Assembly (NCBI RefSeq): GCF_000720135.1
Contig: NZ_JOIU01000004.1
Coordinates: 62,001 to 126,000 of the forward strand
DNA from: Streptomyces sp. NRRL S-1022
GTDB taxonomy: Bacteria; Actinomycetota; Actinomycetes; Streptomycetales; Streptomycetaceae
Length of the DNA stretch: 64,000 bases
Direction of reading: 5' to 3'
The notes below the pieces were generated by a model that worked only from the letters and a program-made list of their open reading frames with translations, searched no databases and was not told the DNA's origin. The position numbers and the translations under genes are program-made. Positions 7,549 through 16,146 of this stretch are shown here, piece by piece (position 1 is the first letter of the stretch; each line of letters opens with the position of its first letter).

Positions 7549-8526
7549 CTATTGTGTGCCGAAATACCGGCCCGCCCGCAAGCCGAGCACCGGGCCGGCC
7601 CAGCCCGGGGGCCGGGGTGCGGTTTCCGCCCGGCCTGCCGCGGGCCCGGCCGTCAGGGCCACGCGCAGGGCGGCGACGAAGGCGATGCAGGTGTCGTGGC
7701 GGGCGTCCGGACTCTTGGCCAGGGCCTGGGCGAAGACCGGGTCGACGGCGGGGGCGAGGCCGGGCCGGGCCCCGCTCGGCGCGGGCGGCTCGTCATACTG
7801 GTGCGCCCACAGGAGGGCCATGTCGTCCTCGCGCTGGAACGGCGGGCGGCCGGTGAGGGTCTCGTAGACGACGCAGGACAGGCCGTAGACGTCGCAGCGG
7901 CCGTCGACGGGACGGCCGGAGATCTGCTCGGGGGCCACGTAGTCGAGGGTGCCGACGAACTGGCCGACGCTGGTGAACCCGGTCAGGGACAGCGACTTCT
8001 TGGTGAGCCCGAAGTCGGTGAGGTACACGTGCTCGGGGTGGTCCCCGTCCGTGCCCTCGGCGACCAGGATGTTGCCGGGTTTGACGTCCCGGTGGACCAG
8101 GCCGTGCTCGTGGGCGGCGTCCAGGGCTGAGGCCACCTGGGCGGCGATCCGCACCGCGTCCGGCGGTGCCAGCGGACCGCGCACGTCGAGCAGGTGGCGC
8201 AGGTCGCTGCCGGGGACGTACCGCATGGCGATGTACAGCACCCCGTCGGTCTCGCCGGCCTCGAAGACCGGCACGATGTGCGGGTGGTCGATCGCCGCGG
8301 CCACCTGGGACTCGTGGGTGAACCGCTTGCGGAAGGTGTCGTTGCGGGCCAGTTCGGGGGCGAGCAGTTTCAGCGCGACCGTACGGTCCAGGCGCAGGTC
8401 GTGGGCGCGGTAGACGACCGCCATGCCACCGCGCCCGATCTCGCTCTCGATCCGGTAGCCCGCCACCTGCCGGCCGACCAGTTCCGCCGAGGGGCGGCCG
8501 GCGAACAGGCCGGTGTCGCCGGCCAT
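7549..8526 (-). CDS. Hanks-type serine/threonine protein kinase, soluble
   Basis: 325-residue eukaryotic-like kinase. The glycine loop is GRGGMAVV (31-38), the ATP-anchoring lysine K53 (VALK), the catalytic loop HRDVKPGN (145-152) and the metal-binding DFG (171-173), followed by GTLDYVAPEQISG. All catalytic residues are present. There is no transmembrane segment or PASTA domain; the C-terminal tail after residue 290 is short and Pro/Gly-rich, so this is a cytosolic kinase. Its ATG overlaps the stop of the upstream SH3-like gene (ATGA), showing translational coupling. The SH3-like protein and the downstream DUF6777 protein are candidate substrates or partners. Confidence 0.95.
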   Translation of the reverse strand: MAGDTGLFAGRPSAELVGRQVAGYRIESEIGRGGMAVVYRAHDLRLDRTVALKLLAPELARNDTFRKRFTHESQVAAAIDHPHIVPVFEAGETDGVLYIAMRYVPGSDLRHLLDVRGPLAPPDAVRIAAQVASALDAAHEHGLVHRDVKPGNILVAEGTDGDHPEHVYLTDFGLTKKSLSLTGFTSVGQFVGTLDYVAPEQISGRPVDGRCDVYGLSCVVYETLTGRPPFQREDDMALLWAHQYDEPPAPSGARPGLAPAVDPVFAQALAKSPDARHDTCIAFVAALRVALTAGPAAGRAETAPRPPGWAGPVLGLRAGRYFGTQ

Positions 8527-9068
8527 CAGCGCTCACCCTCGGGCGCGACCAGCCGGGTAGGGGCGCGTCCGGTGTCGTCCGTGCCGTCCACCGGCCGGTC
8601 GGTGGCGTAGGTACTCAGCCGCCGCCCGTCGCCGTACAGCCACCGCCCTTCCTCCGCGTCGTACACCCACATGGACGCGCCGTCGACCACGAGCCCGATC
8701 CGCATGCCCTGGGTGCGGGACTCGAAGGTCTCGCCGTCCAGGGCGCCGGCCGCCAGGTCCGCCACAGCGGCCCGGTAGTCGGCCAGTGCCTGCTCGGCCC
8801 GGGCCAGCACGGGGCGCGGATCGGCGGTTTCGTCGGTTCCGCCGCCGGCGGGCGGGTCGTCGGGTACTGCGACGAGCAGGCGGCCGTCGACCCAGGCGGC
8901 CCAGCCGTTGGCGCAGCGGATGTACCCCCAGTCCCCGCGGCGCTCCACGAGCTGCACCGGCAGCAGCGGGTCCAGCGGCACCGTGGGCCGTGCCGGGTCC
9001 GGGGCCTCCCAGGCCGGCAGGCCGCGCGGCGGGACGACGTGGGTGGGCCGGAAGCCGGGGGCGGTCAT
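8526..9068 (-). CDS. SH3-like protein coupled to the kinase
   Basis: 180-residue protein with no named family that I recognise. Residues 30-65 resemble an SH3-like barrel (VQLVERRGDWGYIRCANGW). The middle is helical (RAEQALADYRAAVADLAAG), and residues 118-150 form a second small domain (GMRIGLVVDGASMWVYDAEE) resembling the DUF4178/GYF-like region of short Streptomyces proteins. There is no signal peptide or membrane segment. The stop overlaps the kinase start by four bases, so the two are made in step and probably interact. Confidence 0.7.
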   Translation of the reverse strand: MTAPGFRPTHVVPPRGLPAWEAPDPARPTVPLDPLLPVQLVERRGDWGYIRCANGWAAWVDGRLLVAVPDDPPAGGGTDETADPRPVLARAEQALADYRAAVADLAAGALDGETFESRTQGMRIGLVVDGASMWVYDAEEGRWLYGDGRRLSTYATDRPVDGTDDTGRAPTRLVAPEGER

Positions 9069-9222
9069 CGCCCGTCCGCCTCCGCCGCGGGACCGGCTCG
9101 CACCGGCGCGGCGGCCGGGCGGCCGCGCACTCCGGGAGCACGGACGGCATCACCAGCACGCATGCCGGAATTCTACCGATTCCGCTATCCGCGCGTCCCG
9201 TCCGGCGGGCGCGGGTGGCCGG

Positions 9223-9633
9223 TCAGGCGACGGGCACGACGAGGGCCGGGACGGTCCGCTGCATGCGCAGCGCGTCGACGGACTCCGCGAGCAGCTCGTA
9301 CTCGGTGGTGTCGTCCCCGGTCGCGATCCGCACCAGCCGGCCGGCGGCCAGCTCGTCGGCGACCAGCTCCTGCCGTCCGGGGTCGCCGCACCAGGCACGC
9401 AGCACGGCCGGCACGTCGGGCACGGTGCCGGCGACCGGGACGAGCGAGCCGGGCGGGAAGTGCTCCGCCCCGGGCTGCGGGTCGAGGCGGTCGGCGATCC
9501 AGGTCGCACGGTCGCGCAGCCACCACAGGGCGAGGGCCAGGGTGGGCGCCCGGTAGGTTCCCAGGGGCACTCCGACGCGCCGGCCGCCGCAGGTGCCGTA
9601 CGCGGTGACATGGCACAGGAATTCGTCGTGCAT
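9223..9633 (-). CDS. hypothetical protein
   Basis: 136-residue protein that I cannot assign. It has many Val/Leu residues with a Trp-containing helix (LALALWWLRDRATWIADRLD) and no signal peptide. The ATG at 9633 is preferred over GTG 9639 because GGGGAG lies five bases upstream. Coding character follows GC3 bias throughout. It lies upstream of the SH3-kinase pair on the same strand, 154 bases away, so a shared transcript is possible but not shown. Confidence 0.6.
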   Translation of the reverse strand: MHDEFLCHVTAYGTCGGRRVGVPLGTYRAPTLALALWWLRDRATWIADRLDPQPGAEHFPPGSLVPVAGTVPDVPAVLRAWCGDPGRQELVADELAAGRLVRIATGDDTTEYELLAESVDALRMQRTVPALVVPVA

Positions 9634-9966
9634 GCGCACTCCCCGTCGCGTCGATCGCCTGCCGGAGGGCCTCGCTTTCGGAGCGGCTCATGTGCGGTGC
9701 GTGAGCGGAACATCGCTGGAAGTGAAGTCCTCACCGTCGAGTATGTTCACTACTGAATCACTGTCACCATGTCTTTCCGGCCAGTCTCCTGGCATATTCC
9801 GTGCCCGTTCTGGCCGGAATGCTGCGGACCGTACGGCCACCCGGGCATGACCCCGGAGGTAATCGACCCGGCCGCCCCTCCTCCCGCATGGTGGTCACAC
9901 CGGATCGGCGACACCGCGATCCGGAACCTGACCAGCAGAGACGACCTCGATGGAGGATGCTTCGCC
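9634..9966. other. 333-base divergent intergenic region
   Basis: It separates a minus-strand hypothetical from the plus-strand NTF2-like gene. It contains a locally AT-rich patch (9741-9770) and a perfect 10-base inverted repeat (9775-9784 and 9810-9819). No gene with convincing codon bias is present; promoters for both flanking genes are expected here. Confidence 0.6.
9775..9819. repeat. 10-bp perfect inverted repeat, 25-bp spacer
   Basis: TTCCGGCCAG (9775-9784) pairs exactly with CTGGCCGGAA (9810-9819). The spacing is too long for a tight hairpin and is more like two operator half-sites; no known factor is assigned. Confidence 0.5.
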
Positions 9967-10350
9967 ATGACCGTGCACACCGACCGCTACGAGACCGCCG
10001 CCGCCCGTTACTTCGAGGCCTGGAACGCCACCGAGCCGGAGGCCGTCGCGAAGGCCGTCGCCGCCGCGTGGACCGCGGACGGCGGTTACACCGACCCGCT
10101 CGCGGACGTCCGCGGCCACGACCAGATCGCGGCCGTCATCGCGGCCGTCCACGAGCAGTTCCCGGGCTTCGTGTTCCGCCCGCTGGGCACGGCCGACGGC
10201 CACCACGACACCGCGCGCTTCGGCTGGGAGCTGGTGAACCCGGCCGACGGCTCGGCGCCGGTGGCCGGGTTCGACGTGGTCACCCTGGACGGGGAGGGGC
10301 GCATCCGGCAGGTGCTGGGGTTCCTGGACCGGGTGCCGGCGGGCGCCTGA
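9967..10350 (+). CDS. NTF2-like (SnoaL-type) protein
   Basis: 127-residue cone-shaped alpha+beta fold protein of the SnoaL/NTF2 group; substrate and reaction are unknown. Visible features are AARYFEAWNATEPEAVAKAV at the N-terminus, GYTDPLADVRGHDQIAAVI in the middle, and the paired strands FGWELVNP and FDVVTLDGEGRI. GGAGG at 9952-9956 supports the ATG. Members include polyketide cyclases, ketosteroid isomerase-like enzymes and binding proteins. The gene is convergent with the aldo/keto reductase and stands alone. Confidence 0.8.
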   Translation: MTVHTDRYETAAARYFEAWNATEPEAVAKAVAAAWTADGGYTDPLADVRGHDQIAAVIAAVHEQFPGFVFRPLGTADGHHDTARFGWELVNPADGSAPVAGFDVVTLDGEGRIRQVLGFLDRVPAGA

Positions 10351-10376
10351 CCCGGCCCTGTCCCGCCCGTGCGGCA

Positions 10377-11369
10377 CTACGGCCGGACGATAGCGTCGAT
10401 CCGCGCCAGTTCCCCGGCGTCGAAGTCGAGGTTGCGGATGGCCGCGACGCTGTCCTCCAGCTGCCGGGCGCTGCTCGCACCGACCAGGGCGGAGGTCACC
10501 CGGCCGCCGCGCAGCACCCAGGCGAGGGCGAGCTGGGCCAGGGTCTGGCCGCGGGACTTCGCGATCTCGTCGAGCGCGCGCAGCCGGCCGACCAGGTCCT
10601 CGGTGACCGCGTCCGAGTTCAGGAAGGGGCTGTCGCTCGCCGCCCGCGAGTCCTCGGGGATGCCATCGAGGTAGCGCCCGGTGAGCAGGCCCTGCTCCAG
10701 CGGGGAGTACACGATGGAGCCGACCTGGAGCTCGTCCAGGGCGTCGAGCAGGCCCTGGTCCTCGGGGCGCCGGTCGAGCATCGAGTAGCGCGGCTGGTGG
10801 ATGAGCAGCGGGGTGCCCAGTTCGCCGAGGATGCGGGCGGCCTCGCGGGTCTGCTCGGCGGAGTAGTTGGAGACGCCGACGTAGAGGGCCTTGCCCTGCT
10901 GCACCGCCGTGTGCAGGGCGCCCATCGTCTCCTCCAGGGGAGTGTCCGGGTCGAAGCGGTGCGAGTAGAAGATGTCGACGTACTCCAGGCCCATCCGCTG
11001 CAGGCTCTGGTCGAGCGAGGACAGCAGGTACTTGCGCGAGCCCCATTCGCCGTACGGGCCCGGCCACATCAGATAGCCGGCCTTGGTGGAGATCACCAGT
11101 TCGTCCCGGTGGCGGCCGAGGTCCGCCTTCAGCGCCTCGCCGAAGGCGGACTCCGCGGCGCCGGGCGGCGGGCCGTAGTTGTTCGCCAGGTCGAAGTGGG
11201 TCACGCCGAGGTCGAAGGCGCGGCGCAGGATGGCCCGCTGGGTCTCGACGGGCCGGTCGGGCCCGAAGTTGTGCCACAGGCCGAGCGACAGGGCGGGCAG
11301 TTTCAGGCCGCTGCGTCCGGTCCGCCGGTAGGGCATGTCGGCATAACGGTCGGGGTGTGCGGTGTACAA
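10377..11369 (-). CDS. aldo/keto reductase, YghZ/L-glyceraldehyde-3-phosphate reductase type
   Basis: NADPH-dependent (beta/alpha)8 oxidoreductase of 330 residues. The catalytic tetrad is visible as D60, Y65 (in ANNYGPPPGAAE), K96 (STKAGY) and H137 (YSHRFD). The segments SRKYLLSSLDQSLQRMGLEY and LLIHQPRYSMLDR are hallmark sequences of the E. coli YghZ branch, which reduces L-glyceraldehyde 3-phosphate and methylglyoxal-like aldehydes. The start is TTG at 11369, with GGAG five bases upstream and homology to the YghZ N-terminus (HPDRYADM). A LysR gene is divergent across 111 bases and probably controls it. Confidence 0.9.
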   Translation of the reverse strand: MYTAHPDRYADMPYRRTGRSGLKLPALSLGLWHNFGPDRPVETQRAILRRAFDLGVTHFDLANNYGPPPGAAESAFGEALKADLGRHRDELVISTKAGYLMWPGPYGEWGSRKYLLSSLDQSLQRMGLEYVDIFYSHRFDPDTPLEETMGALHTAVQQGKALYVGVSNYSAEQTREAARILGELGTPLLIHQPRYSMLDRRPEDQGLLDALDELQVGSIVYSPLEQGLLTGRYLDGIPEDSRAASDSPFLNSDAVTEDLVGRLRALDEIAKSRGQTLAQLALAWVLRGGRVTSALVGASSARQLEDSVAAIRNLDFDAGELARIDAIVRP

Positions 11370-11444
11370 CGCGACTCCAGAGGGGTGGGCGCACGATCTA
11401 CCGGTTCCACTCTTCCCCGCACGGCGGGCAGTGGTCCAACAGGA

Positions 11445-11460
11445 GAATCCGATGGGATTC
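11445..11460. promoter_or_regulatory. palindrome GAATCC-GATG-GGATTC in the LysR/AKR intergenic
   Basis: A perfect 6+4+6 inverted repeat 20 bases upstream of the LysR ATG. Its AATCC...GGATT symmetry and divergent placement fit a LysR-type operator for autoregulation and control of the reductase gene. Confidence 0.5.
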
Positions 11461-11480
11461 AGCGGTTAGGCTGCTCAATC

Positions 11481-12395
11481 ATGGAACTGCGCCATCTCCA
11501 GCACTTCGTCGCGGTCGCCGAGGACCAGCACTTCACCCGGGCCGCCGAGCGCCTGATGGTGTCCCAGTCGGGCCTGTCCGCGTCCATCCGGGCCCTGGAG
11601 CGGGAGCTGCGGGCGCCGCTGTTCGTGCGGACCACCCGCAGGGTCACGCTCACCGAGGCGGGGCGGGCGCTGCTGGTGGAGGCCGAGCGGATCCTGGCGC
11701 AGGTGCGTTCCGCGCACGAGGCGGTGGCCGCGGTGCAGGGCGTGCTGCGGGGCACGCTGGCCCTCGGCACGGAGCAGTGCATCGCCGGGGTGCACGTGGC
11801 CCGGCTGCTGGCGGCCTTCCGGGGCCGGCACCCGGATGTGGAGATCCGGCTGCGGCAGGCCGGTTCGGGTGCGCTGGCCGAGGAGGTCGCGGCCGGGCGG
11901 CTCGACCTGGCGTTCGCCTACCGCACCCAGGCCGACACCGACCAGCTGCGTTCGGTGGCGCTGACCAGCGAGCCGATGACCGTGCTGTGCCACCCCAGCC
12001 ACCGGCTGGCCGCGGCCCCGGCCGTGCTCGGCCCGGACGACCTGGCCGGGGAGGTCTTCGTGGACTTCCACCCCGACTGGGGTCCGCGCCGCACCACCGA
12101 CGCCGCGTTCGCCGCGGCCCGTGTCCGGCGCACGGTCGCGCTGGAGGTCAACGACGTGCACAGCCTGCTGGATTTGGTGGACGAGAACCTGGGGATCGCC
12201 GTCGTGCCCCGGCACTTCCGGCACAAGCGGCCGGCGCTGGCGGCGCTCCCGCTGAAGGGCATGGACCAGGTGGAGTACGAGACGGTCGCCCTGCTGCCGC
12301 CGGACCGGGCCACGAGTCCGGCCGCCCGGGCGCTCGTCACCCTGCTCGAAACAGGGGGTCTGACACCACCCCGGGACGGGGTCCAGCCCTCCTGA
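11481..12395 (+). CDS. LysR-family transcriptional regulator
   Basis: 304-residue LysR-type regulator. The winged helix-turn-helix is at residues 1-60 (MELRHLQHFVAVAEDQHFTR, RLMVSQSGLSASIRALEREL) and is followed by a type 2 periplasmic-binding-like effector domain (about 90-290). The effector is unknown. Upstream there is no Shine-Dalgarno, but TAGGCT (11467-11472) ends eight bases before the ATG, so a leaderless or near-leaderless message is possible. The divergent aldo/keto reductase is the likely target. Confidence 0.92.
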   Translation: MELRHLQHFVAVAEDQHFTRAAERLMVSQSGLSASIRALERELRAPLFVRTTRRVTLTEAGRALLVEAERILAQVRSAHEAVAAVQGVLRGTLALGTEQCIAGVHVARLLAAFRGRHPDVEIRLRQAGSGALAEEVAAGRLDLAFAYRTQADTDQLRSVALTSEPMTVLCHPSHRLAAAPAVLGPDDLAGEVFVDFHPDWGPRRTTDAAFAAARVRRTVALEVNDVHSLLDLVDENLGIAVVPRHFRHKRPALAALPLKGMDQVEYETVALLPPDRATSPAARALVTLLETGGLTPPRDGVQPS

Positions 12396-12462
12396 TTCCG
12401 GCCGGCCGCCGCAGCAGACTCATGACCGTCAGTCACGCCGACGACGGTCAGGAGCACCCACG

Positions 12463-13962
12463 ATGGCAGAACACACCCGGCGGACCGTGCTGCGCGGCAC
12501 GGCCGGACTCGCGGCGGCGGGCGCCCTCGCCGGCACGGCCGGCCGCCCCGCGGCGGCTCGGGGGACGAGCGCACCGGCACCCCGTCACCTTCCCTTCCTG
12601 GAAGGCGCCTTCGCGCCGGTCACGGAGGAACTGACCGCCTACGACCTGCCGGTCACCGGCCGCATACCGCGCGAGCTGAACGGCCGCCTGCTGCGCAACG
12701 GGCCCAACGTGCTGGGCCTGGAGGACCCGCGGGCGCACCACTGGATGCTCGGCGAGGGCATGGTGCACGGGGTGCGCCTGCGCGACGGCAGGGCCGAGTG
12801 GTACCGCAACCGCTGGGTGCGGTCCGCACAGGTCGCGCGGAAGCTCGGCGAGCCGTACCCCGGCCCGGTGCCTCCCGACGACTTCGCGTGCAACACCCAC
12901 GTGATCCCGTACCGGGGCCGGATCCTCGCCCTCCAGGAGAGCGGCCCGGCGCCGTACGAACTCGACGGCGAGCTGAACACCGTCGGCCCGTACGACTTCC
13001 GGGGCACCCTGGAGGGCGCGTTCACCGCGCACACCAAGTTCGACGCCCACGCCGGCGAACTGCACGCCCTCGCCTACTACCCGGCCTGGGACCACATCCG
13101 GCACCTGGTGGTCGACCCGTCGGGCCGGGTCGCGCGCACCACGCGGATACCGATGCCGGACGCGCCGATGATCCACGACTTCGCGCTCACCGCGCGGCAC
13201 GTGGTCGTCATCGACATCCCGGTCACCTTCGACCCGGCGGCGGCGCGGCGCGGCGACCCGGTGCCGTACCTCTGGAACCCCCGGCACCCGGCCCGCGTGG
13301 GTGTCATGCCGCGCTCGGGCGGGCCGGTGCGCTGGTTCCCGATCGACCCGGTGTTCTACTCGCACACTCTGAACGCCTATGACGAGGGGGCGTCGGTGGT
13401 GGTCGACCTGACGACGTATCCGGCGCCGTTCGAGGTCGCCGGGCGCGGCTCGGGCGGGCCGCACGCGGTGGGCACCCCGCGACTGGAACGCTGGACCGTG
13501 GAGGTGGAGCGGGGCCGGGTCCGGCAGCGGGTGCTGGACGACCGGCCGCAGGAGTTCCCGCGCGTGAACGAGGCCCTGGTGTCCCGGCGGCACCGCTACG
13601 GCTACTCGGCGGCCTGCGCCGAGTTCACGCTGGCGTACCTCTCCCCCGACGGGAACCCGCCCGACCGCGCCTTCTCCAACGCGCTGATCAAGCACGACCT
13701 GCTGCGCGGAACGACCCGGCTGCACCGGCTGCCCCGGGGCGCGGCGGCCGGCGAGGCGGTGTTCGTGCCCCGGGATCCGGCGGACCACCGGGCCGCCGAG
13801 GACGACGGGTACGCACTCGCGTACGTCTACGATCCCGACCGTCGGGCGACCGACCTGGTGATCCTCGCGGCGCAGGACTTCACGGGCGAGCCGGTGGCCC
13901 GGGTGCATCTGCCCGGGCGGGTGCCGCTGGGCTTCCACGGAAGCTGGATTCCGGACGCGTGA
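12463..13962 (+). CDS. secreted carotenoid oxygenase (lignostilbene dioxygenase family)
   Basis: Non-haem iron dioxygenase of the carotenoid/stilbene cleavage family, 499 residues. The four iron-binding histidines are visible as H190 (TAHTKFDAH), H238 (MIHDF), H301 (YSHTLNAYDEG) and H492 (GFHGSW). The N-terminus is a twin-arginine signal (RRTVLRGTAGLAAAGALAG), so the enzyme is probably exported folded with its iron. Streptomyces homologues cleave apocarotenoids or lignin-derived stilbenes; the substrate here is unknown. It follows the LysR gene by 67 bases and precedes a DinB gene by 16 bases, so the latter two may be cotranscribed. Confidence 0.9.
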   Translation: MAEHTRRTVLRGTAGLAAAGALAGTAGRPAAARGTSAPAPRHLPFLEGAFAPVTEELTAYDLPVTGRIPRELNGRLLRNGPNVLGLEDPRAHHWMLGEGMVHGVRLRDGRAEWYRNRWVRSAQVARKLGEPYPGPVPPDDFACNTHVIPYRGRILALQESGPAPYELDGELNTVGPYDFRGTLEGAFTAHTKFDAHAGELHALAYYPAWDHIRHLVVDPSGRVARTTRIPMPDAPMIHDFALTARHVVVIDIPVTFDPAAARRGDPVPYLWNPRHPARVGVMPRSGGPVRWFPIDPVFYSHTLNAYDEGASVVVDLTTYPAPFEVAGRGSGGPHAVGTPRLERWTVEVERGRVRQRVLDDRPQEFPRVNEALVSRRHRYGYSAACAEFTLAYLSPDGNPPDRAFSNALIKHDLLRGTTRLHRLPRGAAAGEAVFVPRDPADHRAAEDDGYALAYVYDPDRRATDLVILAAQDFTGEPVARVHLPGRVPLGFHGSWIPDA

Positions 13963-13978
13963 GCGGCGGCGGTTTGCG

Positions 13979-14506
13979 ATGGTGGACGGTATGCATGCAA
14001 AGGACATCCTCATCGACGGCTACGGCCGCATCCAGGAAGACGTCCACGCCGCCCTCGACGGACTCGGCCCGGACGAACTGCACCACCGCCCGGCCCCCGA
14101 CGCCAATTCCCTCGCCTGGCTGGTCTGGCACCTCACCCGGGTGCAGGACGACCACGTCGCCGACGCGTTCGAGCTCGACCAGGTGTGGCTCTCCCAGGGC
14201 TGGGAGAAGCGGTTCGGCCTCGACCTGCCCCGGCACGACACCGGTTACGGGCACACCCCGGCCAAGGTCGCGAAGGTGCGGGTCGAGTCGGCGGACCTGC
14301 TGACCGGGTACTACGACGCCGTCCACGAGCAGACGCTCGGCGCCCTGCGCGGGCTGGCCGCCAAGGATCTGGAACGCGTCGTGGACGAGCGCTGGGACCC
14401 CCCGGTGACGCTGGGGGTCCGCCTGGTGAGCGTCCTGTCCGACGACCTCCAGCACGTCGGACAGGCCGCCTACCTCAGGGGGCTGCTTCAGAGCGCGGCC
14501 GCGTAA
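13979..14506 (+). CDS. DinB-fold (DUF664) putative thiol-dependent enzyme
   Basis: 175-residue four-helix protein of the DinB/YfiT superfamily, many members of which are metal- and mycothiol- or bacillithiol-dependent transferases. Candidate metal ligands are the histidines in [12 protein letters not shown] (about 58-69) and in DLQHVGQAA near the C-terminus. An alternative ATG at 13991 also has a purine-rich upstream sequence. The 3' end overlaps the convergent adenosine deaminase gene by 19 bases. The specific reaction is unknown. Confidence 0.82.
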   Translation: MVDGMHAKDILIDGYGRIQEDVHAALDGLGPDELHHRPAPDANSLAWLVWHLTRVQDDHVADAFELDQVWLSQGWEKRFGLDLPRHDTGYGHTPAKVAKVRVESADLLTGYYDAVHEQTLGALRGLAAKDLERVVDERWDPPVTLGVRLVSVLSDDLQHVGQAAYLRGLLQSAAA

Positions 14507-15567
14507 CCCGGCAGGACCACGTCCTCGATGAGGGCCTTGCGCTCGTCGAACGGGATGAACGCGCTCTTGAGGGCGTTCACCGTGACCGTGCGCAGGTCCT
14601 CGACGGTCCAGCCGGCCTGCTCCACCAGCAGGGACATCTCGCGGGTCATGGTCGTACCGGACACCAGACGGTTGTCGGTGTTCAGGGTGACCCGGAAGCC
14701 GAGGTCCTTCAGGGCGGTGATCGGGTGCTCGGCGATCGAGGTGGCGCAGCCCGTCTGGAGGTTGGAGGTGGGGCACATCTCCAGGGCGATACGGCGGTCG
14801 CGCACCCAGGAGGCGAGGCGGCCGAGCTTGCCGGCCGCGAGGTCGGGGATGTCCTCGGTGAGACGGACGCCGTGGCCGATGCGCTGGGCGCCGCACACCT
14901 GGAGGGCCTGGTGGATGCTGGGCAGGCCGTGCGCCTCGCCGGCGTGGATGGTGAAGGGCACGTTCTCGCGGCGCAGGTGCTCGAAGGCGGCGAGGTGGTC
15001 GGCGGGCGGGAAGCCGTCCTCGGCGCCGGCGATGTCGAAGCCGACGACACCGGCGTCCCGGTAGGCGACGGCCAGGTCGGCCGCCTCGCGGACGCGGTCG
15101 AACATCCGCATGCCGCACAGCAGGGTGCCGACGCGGACCGGGGTGCCGGCCGCCGCGGCCTTCGCCATGCCGGCGGCGAGGCCCTCCTGGACGGTCTCCA
15201 CGACCTCGCGCATCGTCAGCCCGCCGTTGGTGTTCAGCTCGGGCGCGTACCGCACCTCGGCGTAGACGACGCCGTCGGCGGCGAGGTCGAGGACGTACTC
15301 CTCGGCGGTGCGCAGCAGGCCCTCGCGGGACTGCATGACGGCGAGGGTGTGCTCGAAGGTGGCGATGTAACGGACCAGGTCGCCGGAGTTGGCGGCCTCG
15401 ACGTACCAGGCGGCCAGCTCGTCGGGGTCGGTGGTGGGCAGGGTGTGGCCGACCGCGTCCGCGAGCTCGACGACGGTGGCGGGGCGCAGGCCGCCGTCGA
15501 GGTGGTCGTGCAGGACGGCCTTGGGCAGCCGGCGGAGGGTCTCGGTGTCGATGCGGGACGCGGTCAT
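14488..15567 (-). CDS. add: adenosine deaminase
   Basis: 359-residue zinc aminohydrolase converting adenosine to inosine in purine salvage. Zinc ligands H20 and H22 are in [20 protein letters not shown] and RIGHGVRL supply the third His, the catalytic Glu and the catalytic His; the C-terminal zinc Asp is in TLNTDNR. The length is typical of the family. It stands alone except for a following VOC gene on the same strand, which is upstream in transcription by 37 bases. Some family members are adenine deaminases, but GEAHG with HDHLDG is the usual adenosine deaminase form. Confidence 0.92.
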   Translation of the reverse strand: MTASRIDTETLRRLPKAVLHDHLDGGLRPATVVELADAVGHTLPTTDPDELAAWYVEAANSGDLVRYIATFEHTLAVMQSREGLLRTAEEYVLDLAADGVVYAEVRYAPELNTNGGLTMREVVETVQEGLAAGMAKAAAAGTPVRVGTLLCGMRMFDRVREAADLAVAYRDAGVVGFDIAGAEDGFPPADHLAAFEHLRRENVPFTIHAGEAHGLPSIHQALQVCGAQRIGHGVRLTEDIPDLAAGKLGRLASWVRDRRIALEMCPTSNLQTGCATSIAEHPITALKDLGFRVTLNTDNRLVSGTTMTREMSLLVEQAGWTVEDLRTVTVNALKSAFIPFDERKALIEDVVLPGYAAAL

Positions 15568-15604
15568 GGGCGTTTCGTTCCTCGGCAGGTGATGCGGTGG
15601 TGGG

Positions 15605-15997
15605 TCAGTGGCCGGCGGGCTGGAGCAGGTCCCAGCGGTTGCCGTACAGGTCCTGGAAGACGGCGACCGTGCCGTACGGCTCGTGGCGCGGCTCCTCCAG
15701 GAAGGTCACGCCGGCCGCGGTCATCCGGGCGTGGTCGCGGGCGAAGTCGTCGGTGTGCAGGAAGAAGCCGACGCGCCCGCCGGTCTGGTCCCCCACCCGG
15801 GCCCGCTGCTCCGCGTCCTTGCCGCGGGCCAGCAGCAGACCGGTGCCCGAGCCGTCCCCGGGCTCGACGACGACCCAGCGCGAGCCGTCGGGGCGCGGGG
15901 CGTCCTCGACGAGACGGAAACCGAGAGCCTCCGTGTAGAAGCGGACGGCCTCGTCGTAGTCGTGCACGACGAGGGTGACCAGGGCGAGGCGACGCAT
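15605..15997 (-). CDS. VOC/glyoxalase-fold protein
   Basis: 130-residue single VOC module ([20 protein letters not shown], then [20 protein letters not shown] and [13 protein letters not shown]). The terminal acidic ligand position is in the DLLQP strand. These small proteins act as glyoxalase-like enzymes, bleomycin-type binding proteins or unknown dioxygenase relatives. GGAAGG lies before the ATG. Its stop is 37 bases from the adenosine deaminase start, so the two may be one transcript. Confidence 0.85.
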   Translation of the reverse strand: MRRLALVTLVVHDYDEAVRFYTEALGFRLVEDAPRPDGSRWVVVEPGDGSGTGLLLARGKDAEQRARVGDQTGGRVGFFLHTDDFARDHARMTAAGVTFLEEPRHEPYGTVAVFQDLYGNRWDLLQPAGH

Positions 15998-16146
15998 GCT
16001 GACCTTCCGGGTGGACTGGTTAGCCGGTGAGGTTATACGTAAAACCTACCGAACGCCAGTCCTTGTCTACGCGCGTCATGGAGGGGGCGTGCCGGGGCGG
16101 GACATCCGGCCGTGGCGGCGCCGCCCGGCCCGCGGCGGCCACCCCG

